A stretch of DNA of 64,000 nucleotides from Ancylostoma caninum (taxonomy: Eukaryota > Nematoda > Chromadorea > Rhabditida > Ancylostomatidae), in the NCBI GenBank assembly GCA_037903475.1, contig JBAJFG010000006.1, positions 837,501 through 901,500 of the forward strand, in the 5' to 3' direction. The notes beneath the pieces are model-generated. The model was not told the DNA's origin, searched no databases, and was given only the letters and a program-made list of their open reading frames with translations. Position 1 is the stretch's first letter; every line of letters begins with the position of its first letter. Positions 27,401 through 36,400 of the stretch are shown here, in pieces. The position numbers and the translations under genes are program-made.

Positions 27401-30400
27401 CTGGTTAGGTACTCCGATAGATATTTCGACATACTTGCATTTCGACAGGTACAGCGTGAAAAGCCTAGCCAAGGTGGTGATAAAAGCTGGCGGTAGGTTC
27501 TTCAGATGTTCCGATCGAATCCTGTCGAGGCCCGGTGCTGCACGATTCTTCACCGACTTGATAGCATGTCGTACTTCGGAAAGGAGAACTGATAGGGGAC
27601 AACACATACATCCTCCCCAAAATGACATTGAGGAAGGTGGACGTGGCTATCGAAGAGATCCGAGTAGAAGTCGTAGATGACCTTCTCCATTACCCGTATT
27701 TATGAAGAAATTGATCCATCGGGCGTCGGAGGGCGGAGGTCTTGGTCTTGCAATTGACGATATCTCGTCGGGCGCTGCGAATGCTTTTCCCCACCTCTGC
27801 GGCTTCTTCCAATACTGCTGCCGGTCTTCTTTCATCACTTCTCTGCACCGTTTTGCGCGCTCGGACCTTAACTGATAATTGCCTCTGGCTCTCACGGCTT
27901 CACGCTGACGTATAAGCTCGAGGGTCTCGTAGGACCTCTACTGTCGCAGGATCCAAAGAATAGTTCTCCTGTGTCCAAGGTGGCATTCAGTGACCAGTGT
28001 CTCCTCGTTCTGGCCTGTCCGATGACGTCATACCTGATCTTCCTGGCCTGCATCATCAAACCCTCGGTGGAAGCCTCCGATGCAAGCGTTCGTGCTTTGA
28101 AGGCACAAACCGTCATCACAGTCCTTCTGGTTTTAGGCAGCCTAGATAAACCCTCAGACCTCGTCCTCACTAGCGCTGCCGTATCAGTGACACTTCCGAG
28201 ATCAGCAGAACACTATTACTACAGTGTGGCTTGACGAAGATGTAAACAATCAGGAAATAGTTTGCTGGGCTCTATTCACCCGTGGGAGCACACCCACACA
28301 CGCATGCATGAGCATACCCAAGCGCTGACAGAATCTATGAATCGTTCCAACACCGCAGAGACATGGAGTCCATCCCCTGAATCTACCCACGTCTCAGGGC
28401 AAGCACAAGGTCGCGTTTGGTCCGCGATTAACCCCTTATCCGCCACCTGGGGATGCGCCACGTAGGCTCGCGACTAACCGGCTGGGATCAATCGTATGAG
28501 GGAGATCCGTAGTACATATAGCAGATACATCACAGCACGATAAAAATTATAATTTATGTTACTTTATGCAATGTGCTTGAGTGGTAATTTTCCACTTCTC
28601 TATTTCTTCAATTGAGGTAATCAATTTTGCTGAAGATGCTGCCATTATCTAACACAGCAAAATATTGAATTGAACTAGAAGTGTCTGATTCAGAAATCTA
28701 CCCCTTGCTGTCATGTTTTCATGTGTTATTTGTACTGTGATCTACACGCTTTTCAACGTTGCTCTGTACGTTGTCCTTTCACCGGATGAACTACTTATCA
28801 CTCCTGCTGCTGCTGTGGTTAGTTTTTCGTAAGCCTAAAACATATCTCTTGCGCTGCGCCAACATCCCTTGAGATTAGGTGGATACGAAGAGCAGTTTCC
28901 TTCTAAAGTAGATATCATGTATCATACACATCACGATTAGTCCGCCAATTTGATTCTGCTGAATTAATGCCCTCCGTTCGAGTAGAAAGGGGGCTAGTGT
29001 TCAATACGACGCAGTCATTGGTGATACTTGGACAATTATGTGTGTATCTGGTTAGATAGGTAAGACATAGAGTATCTGTTCAACAAGTTTAAATGGGAAG
29101 TATATGAAACATCGGACATATTTTTCGAATGACGTTTTTGGTGCGCTATGACATCTTTCGTGGGCGCTGACAGCGCACCGAAACCTAATCGTAGTTGTTC
29201 ATCAGGCCAGACTGAAAATAGGATGCCTGTGAGTTAATCACTGGTTCAAATTGTCTGGAAGATTGTCCTAGTAGTCTCGCCAAATACTCCGACCTCAATA
29301 ACGCTCCATGAGCATGATTGTTATCGAAACGTTTTGTGCTAGGGGTGAGATGTGTGACTGGTGGAAACAGGGAGGAGATGGGGAGTAGCAGTAGCTTCAC
29401 AACTTTCTATATAATCATATTATTGGAATAAACTTGGAAAATTGCGTGCTTGAGGACAAGGAATGAGAAAAAGTTTTCGGAGCTTTTTCATTCCTTATTG
29501 CTGATGATTCGGTTCGGCATGGCTGACATATTAAGGGATTCCCGAAAGTATTACATTGTGACCATTGAATGACCAAAGAGTGTTTGTTGCTGCTACTCTT
29601 TTTAGTGACCCCACCGCCTTCAATTGTGAAAGGGTGCTTTTGCTCCATTCTCTGTTGTCAGCTACTCGCGACACTTTAGCAAGAAGTGGGGTCACTAAAA
29701 AGAGTAGTGTATTCAGGGGAGGGATCATGACTTATAATAACGGGCTTATTCTGAATGTGTGTGTACGTTTCTTTCTTCTCCCTTGATTGGTCAGTGATGG
29801 TGATTGCGAGGTCAACAAGACGATAGCGACGGGTATGGTGAGGTTCAAAGAATGAGGAGAAGCTTTGAAGGATGGAGAAGTGGAGAGCGGTGGGTGCGCC
29901 GACCCCACAAGGTGGAGAACACCTTCAGACGTGTCCAACGATGGGGTAAGGGTGCGCCGGCGTCCAAAAGTGGAGAAACGCCGGGGGACGGATCCAACGG
30001 TGTGATGAGAGAGCGCCGGCATCCAAAAGTGGGGTACACCTGGAGTCGTGTTCAACGGCGTGATAAGGGTGCGCCGGCGGCCATAAGTGGAAAGCGCCTC
30101 AACGAGGTCCAGCGGTGTGGTCCAACGGTGTGATAAGGGTGCGCCAGCGTCCATAAATGGGGAATCGTGGGGATACATATCCACTGGAGAGTACACCGGT
30201 GTCTGTGATGTGAAACACTCTAAATAATAGGACAGCAGATAATCTCAGCTATTCTAAAGAGTTGTGTGATAAGCGCTGCTGAGCACAGTGCATCAATTGG
30301 TAGATGATTTGTCACCTGAAATTCCTTACTGACTTCACCCCTCCTTCGAGTGCTACTCCTCTCATCTCTGTTTGGGAAGATCGAACCTTTCCATACCTAT

Positions 30401-33400
30401 TTTACACATAAGCACCCTTATCACGTGATCTATCAAAACAGACAGAAAGGATAAACAATTTTCATCGGTCAGCCCAAGTCATGTTAGTTATTTCCAGTCT
30501 CACTCAACTATACTAAAGATAGAACCGTGCAACAGCGCGGATGAGCAAGGTCACTGCCATATAGCAGGCCCGGAGTTGGCTGAAGGGAAAGCACGAAAAG
30601 GAAGAAAAGGTGGAAAGGCAGAAGCAGGGAAAACGTGGAATATCTCATTATTTTCTTTTAATAGCCTTGCCATAATGTTTGGGGATGGCTATAATTTAAT
30701 TTAGGCAGGAGTTTCTGCGAGCGAAGCGAGTATGAGGAGAAGTCTGGAAGTCCGGCGTTAGCCGGACGGCCAAACTGGTAACCTAATATTTTATAATACA
30801 TGACCGCTTGTTTCGAATCTGAAGATATGGGCTATAAACGTTCGAGCTACGCCTCGAACGATCCCATATCACAACACGAAGTGATTGCTGTGATTCGAGT
30901 TGCTCCCGCAAGGCAAGACAGTTACGGCTACCCATAGGTAGGGCAAGTCTGAAAACCGAGGAGAACCTTTGAAGAAAAACATTAAAAATGAAAACGAAAA
31001 ACCCTGCTCAACGGCACATATTTTACATGCCCATTATTCCATTTTTTCGATGAAACGTCCTGCCCTAAATTATCGACACTTCTCTGCATTCTGGTAACCT
31101 ACTATTCTCACTCGCCTTCTAGGCTCGTCACTTTTTGATCACTATCTAGTCCTAACCCTCAGCTTTTTCATGGGCAAGAAAGTCTCTTTGTATGTCAAGC
31201 CACACCTTGTGCACCTCTAAGAAGAGAGAGTCGGCGTTTTACCCATGCGCTGAAATAATGTACTGGATTTGAAAGGTCTACATTCAGTTTCCTTGATAAA
31301 CCCTTTGCGAAAGTTAGAGATGAAAATTTGACTTGGACTAGCTAATGTTTCCCCTTCTGTCAATGGCTCATTGGACGCTGCGATGCAACCCAATGTGCTT
31401 TCAGGTATTCGCTGAGAAAGTCTATGGCAGATATGCATTTATAATGCCGCTGTGTGTGGCTATTTCAACTGTTGGCTCAGCAAACGGTGTAATTATGACG
31501 AGCTCTAGGTAAATTTGTTCACATCTTCTTTAGATGGTATCTCGTTTAGCAAAAAACCACATTCTCTCAGGTTGTTCTACTGTGGTGCTCGTGAAGGTCA
31601 GATGCCAGTATTGCTAACCATGATCAACAAGAGGCTGCGCACACCAATACCAGCTGTGGTTTTCACGGTTGGTTAATTTTAGGATGCATAAATGGCCGTT
31701 TTTATTTTTGTTTGCCTCAATCTCGATGACCAAATCTAAGACAGAATAGAATGTGAGTTATATCGCCAGTTACTATCGAGAAACCATAGAAATATAGTAA
31801 TCAACCAATTACTGGTTCATCCTTATTGCAGAGTCATTGGCAGATAATTGCATTACGCAGTTGGGCGACGGACGATTGGCGCAGTGGCGGCGTGTGTCAA
31901 ATGCGTGAGGTTTCACCTCTCTCGACGTCGGTTCCTCGAAGGCTCTTCTGTTACCGTCCTCGATCGCGCGCTCCGCTATTCTTTCGCCTCCTGTCAATCA
32001 ACAGCTTACGTCTCGGCCAACGATCGTTGTTCAAGCTATTAAACTTATTCCCTTGCAGGCATAAGAGCCAATCCCTGCCCCACAGCAGAGACCAGGCGGA
32101 GCCAAAATTTTCATACTATGCACGTCACATTCACCGCTAATTGCTGAAAAGCTTCCACTAATGATTTGTGCTTAGTTTTCAGGATGAAGCGAAGACCGCA
32201 CAACACATTTTTTCAGGAAGGGATCGCTAGTCAATGTATCTGGTGTTGGAATATTGGAGGCGAATAGTAGAAAAAACAAAGCGAAAAGAGAAACCACCGT
32301 TTTGTACTGCGACCTTATACTGACGCTCACCATAAAGCATAGAACTCCCCCAGCAGTCATCAATAGGGAGTGGAAGTTCTAAGCAAACCTAACCCACAAA
32401 ACGAAAGTTAAGGGCCTACCAATACATTCTTTGCTCTTCTAAGGGGGTTCATGACGGAACAGGAATAACAGAGTAATAGAAATAAAAGAAGATTACAGAA
32501 CCTGAAACTTGGCTGATTGAACCTTACCTTGTTTGCGTTTTGTTTTCTGAGGCCCTGCCAAATTCACAAACGCTAAGTCTTTGACTTCTTCAAACGGTAA
32601 AACACAAATGTGGGGACTTCGCCTCAAAATTACATCAACAGTTTAGTCGCGTCTTTCAAGGCCTTATTAACAAAACCAAGAAATAAGGAATTTTGTTTGT
32701 CATCAATCCATTGCATACTGTAAACTTCGAACTATGGAACAAATTTTTCCGCCTCTAGCCTATTTGTTTCTCTAACCCTTGAGTAGCTTTACTCATATGA
32801 GATTCTTACTAATAATCTTGTTATTTAGTGCCTCATATCGATAGGCTATCTATTCCTTGCCGATAGTCTTTTTGTGCTCATTAATGCAAGTCAGATAACA
32901 GCCTGGCTTGCTATCACTGTGGTAACTATAGCACTGTTCAGACTTCGTTGTAAATATCCTGATGCACCGCGGCCGGTGAAGGTATGTGCACATCGGAACG
33001 AAATGTAGGTCCTGCATGGGTCAGTGAGCTAACCTCACCAATCACTAGATAGTCCATTTGCCCAGGCAAAGCCTACATCCTAAACGTTCTAAAGTTCCAA
33101 CCTAAATGGTATCTCATTAATCTCACACGTGACAACCTTGACCATGTCCTATCCAATTCCACTGGTCATGACGTGCTTTTATCCGTTAATCCGCACTTTT
33201 TCATTGCCAGTAATTCAGGTAAATTTGGTTTTCCCAATTATTTTTGTGATTGGTTCGTCTGCCATTGTGATAATGCCTATCTTTGGTTCACCGTTCGACT
33301 CAGGTATTATACTTATTCATAAGCTACTCTTCGCTTTTGAATTCTGTGGGACAGAGAAACATGTATAGAGAACTCCAAACAGATGCAGTCAAGAGTCAGG

Positions 33401-36400
33401 ACTGCGGCGCGGCTCTCTTGGGCAGAGTCACGGGAGCTCAGCATAGTGGGCGCCTGCGTCTCTGCCCATGAGAGCCGCGCTGCGATCTCGACTCTTGTCT
33501 ACGTACGTTTGGAGTTTCCCATACTTTGTTGTCGGTTTCTTTGTTTTTCTTCGCTGTATGTCCATAAAATCTGCATCGATAATTAAATAAGAAGTGGAAT
33601 AATTACATTCTTAACGTTGTTATAACGAGACACCAGTGATAGTCAAGCTTTTATTATTGCCAGTATCAATACGATGATTGTGGAGTAGAGAAAAAGGGCT
33701 TGTCTACATCACAACGAAAACGTGTATAATGCATGAACACAGTAGATCTTGTATGTTACGTGGTGACTCTCCATCTGATTACATGAAATAACTCCCAAGC
33801 TGTCCCGCGAGGAATTTGAATGTAAGCGGAGAGAGGGAGAGAAAGTAGGGGGGACAGGTCAGAAAACAAGTTGATCCGTAACGCGCGGTAGGATGTGGTC
33901 GGCGATAGGGGAGGTATACGTCTCCAGTTCGGCATTTTGCTTTATAATGTATAGAGAAATTTCTATGGCTATCAATTCCGGGTTGGGGATCGGTGGTATG
34001 CGACGAGATGACATATGACATGATATGACAGTCAAGCGATGGCGATATGTGGTGCTATACTTCAAGTGCAGTGTAGCGTTAGTCGTACGAATCAACTCTG
34101 ATGTGCGGGAAAAACGCTGTAGTGCACTAACCTCTCTGCTCTGGGATTCTCTGTTTTCGTTGATAATGATACACACCTTAAAGGCAGCAGGAGCTGAAAT
34201 CCTCGACTCCGAGCTGAGCTGTGGGTGATGAAGCACAGACTCAGCACATCATAAATGTGAAACGAACACAAACAATTATGGCTTACCTGCAGAGAAAATG
34301 GAACATTCATCGCGAACACGCCTGGTCGTGTTCGCGCGCGGACGAGTTTTCCCCGGCGCAAAAGCCGTTGCGGTGCGTGGTTTGGCGCAAAGGGAAACGA
34401 AATGCATTCAATTCACATGGTTTCATGGCGGGACTCGGCCAAAACCACGCGCCGCAATGGCTTTAGCGCCGGGGAAAACTCGTCCGCGCGCGAACACGGC
34501 CAGGCGTGTTCGCGACGAATGTTCCATTTTCTCTGCAGGTAAGCCATCATTGTCTGTGTTCGTTTCACATCTATGATGTGCCGCGTCTGTACTTCACCAC
34601 CCGCAGCTCAGCTCAGAGTCGAGAATTTTAGCTCCTGCTGCCTTTAAAAAGCATTGCAGACGGACGAAAGTAATCTCACCGCAAGATAAATCCTAGGTTT
34701 TCAGCTCTGGGTCTAGCTGTGCTCTTCACAGCCGTTCCTATCTACGTCATATTTATTGGATGCTGCAAACTGCCGGAATGCTGCAGAAGTTGTATGAGTG
34801 AGTTTTTGTATTGGGTTATAGATTACAAGGTGAGTCTGCAGAATGTTGTCCACGGAACTTTAGAAGACAGCGTTAATGCGTTTCTACTTTGCCGAATCAC
34901 GAGTTCTTTCTCGTCAGTGTTTAGAAAATGAATCGCCAAAGTTATTGTGTGAGAGCACTTCGTAACACTCGCGGACGGGGCACAGTGTGCAATTTCGCGT
35001 ATCTGGGCTCCCAAAATCTATCTTCCACCTATAGTAGTAGGTCCAATCACTTTACCAAAACCTTCAATGATGGTCCGGGCACATAATGCAAGTGTTTTTT
35101 TTTTCACGGCTGATCACCAAGTATGAAATGATTAGATACCGAAAAGGTGGAAGCACTTCAGTTAAGCACTATATAAGTAAGAAATATGTGTCCTTTTTCA
35201 AATTACCTCTGCTATCATCTGAATTTTCTATTTAAGAATCGGACACAAAAAGGAAGAGTCAAAGTTGTTTGAGAAATGAGCTGCTTCGCGCATGGCCTAT
35301 TTAAGATTGCAGCTAAGCCTCAAAAAATTCCACGTGTCTCCGCCGATAAAGTATGTATGATGGGTATAATTGATCTTTCTGCAAAAGAGCATTGTGCCAC
35401 TCTTGTCTGCAAATCTTTTCAGGAACCCCTTTCACATAGTGCAAAGCCGTTACTCTCTGCTCGCAACACTAATCAGACTAGAACGGATTTTCCAAACTAT
35501 CACTGTGGGGTAATGAGCAGCGGCGGGCGCAGGGGGGGGGGGAGGGGCGAGAATGGGTCGGCAAATTTTCGAAATTACTTTAGAATACGTATAAAAATCT
35601 TGTATTAGTTTGTTTTACTTGTTTATTTTTAATACTATCATGACTTATAATAACGGGCTTAGTCTGTCTGTCACGTGTGTGTGTGTCAGTGTGTGTGAAA
35701 CGAAATTCGAGGGCGTGGCCTAGAGCGAAGAAAGTGTTCTACACCAGGTCCACTGTTGCTGTAGGAGTGCGCCGGCGTCCAAAAGTGGGGAAACGCCTGG
35801 AGTCGGGTCCAACGGTGTGATAAAGGTGCGCCGGCGTCCAAAAGTGGGGAAACTCCTGGAGTCGGGTCCAACGGTGTGATAAGGGTGCGCCGGCGTTCAA
35901 AAGTGGGGAAACGCCTGGAGTCGGGTCCAACGGTGTGATAAGGGTGCGCCGGCGTCCAAAAGTGGGGAAACGCCTGGAGTCGGGTCCAACGGTGTGATAA
36001 GGGTGCGCCGGCGTTCAAAAGTGGGGAAACGCCTGGAGTCGGGTCCAACGGTGTGATAAGGGTGCGCCGGCGTCCAAAAGTGGGGAAACGCCTGGAGTCG
36101 GGTCCAACGGTGTGATAAGGGTGCGCCGGCGTCCGAAAGTGGGGAAACGCCTGGAGTCGGGTCCAACGGTGTGATAAGGGTGCGCCGGCGTCCAAAAGTG
36201 GGGAGACGCCTGGAGTCGGGTCCAACGGTGTGATAAGGGTGCGCCGGCGTCCAAAAGTGGGGAAACGTTTGGAGTCGGGTCCAACGGTGTGATATGAGTG
36301 CGCCGGCGTCCACAAGTAATAGGAATTTGCTAGGTGGGTCTATTTCTGCATGAGGGGCACGCTTATCCTGTTTCGGCGGACCTTCCTACATAAATCACCT

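Noticed and set aside
29732..30196. 154-codon - strand ORF and 109-codon + strand ORF
   Set aside because: Both lie in the diverged 59-bp minisatellite of Helitron copy A and encode the same repeat wording as the array at 35.8 kb.
35765..36312. CRISPR array
   Set aside because: The repeats are contiguous 59-bp units without unique spacers and sit in an animal intron.
35686..36315. 209-codon and shorter ORFs on the - strand across the 59-bp array
   Set aside because: The array is nearly perfect, 59 is not divisible by 3, and several overlapping frames are open at once; this is what tandem repeats without stops produce. Not genes.
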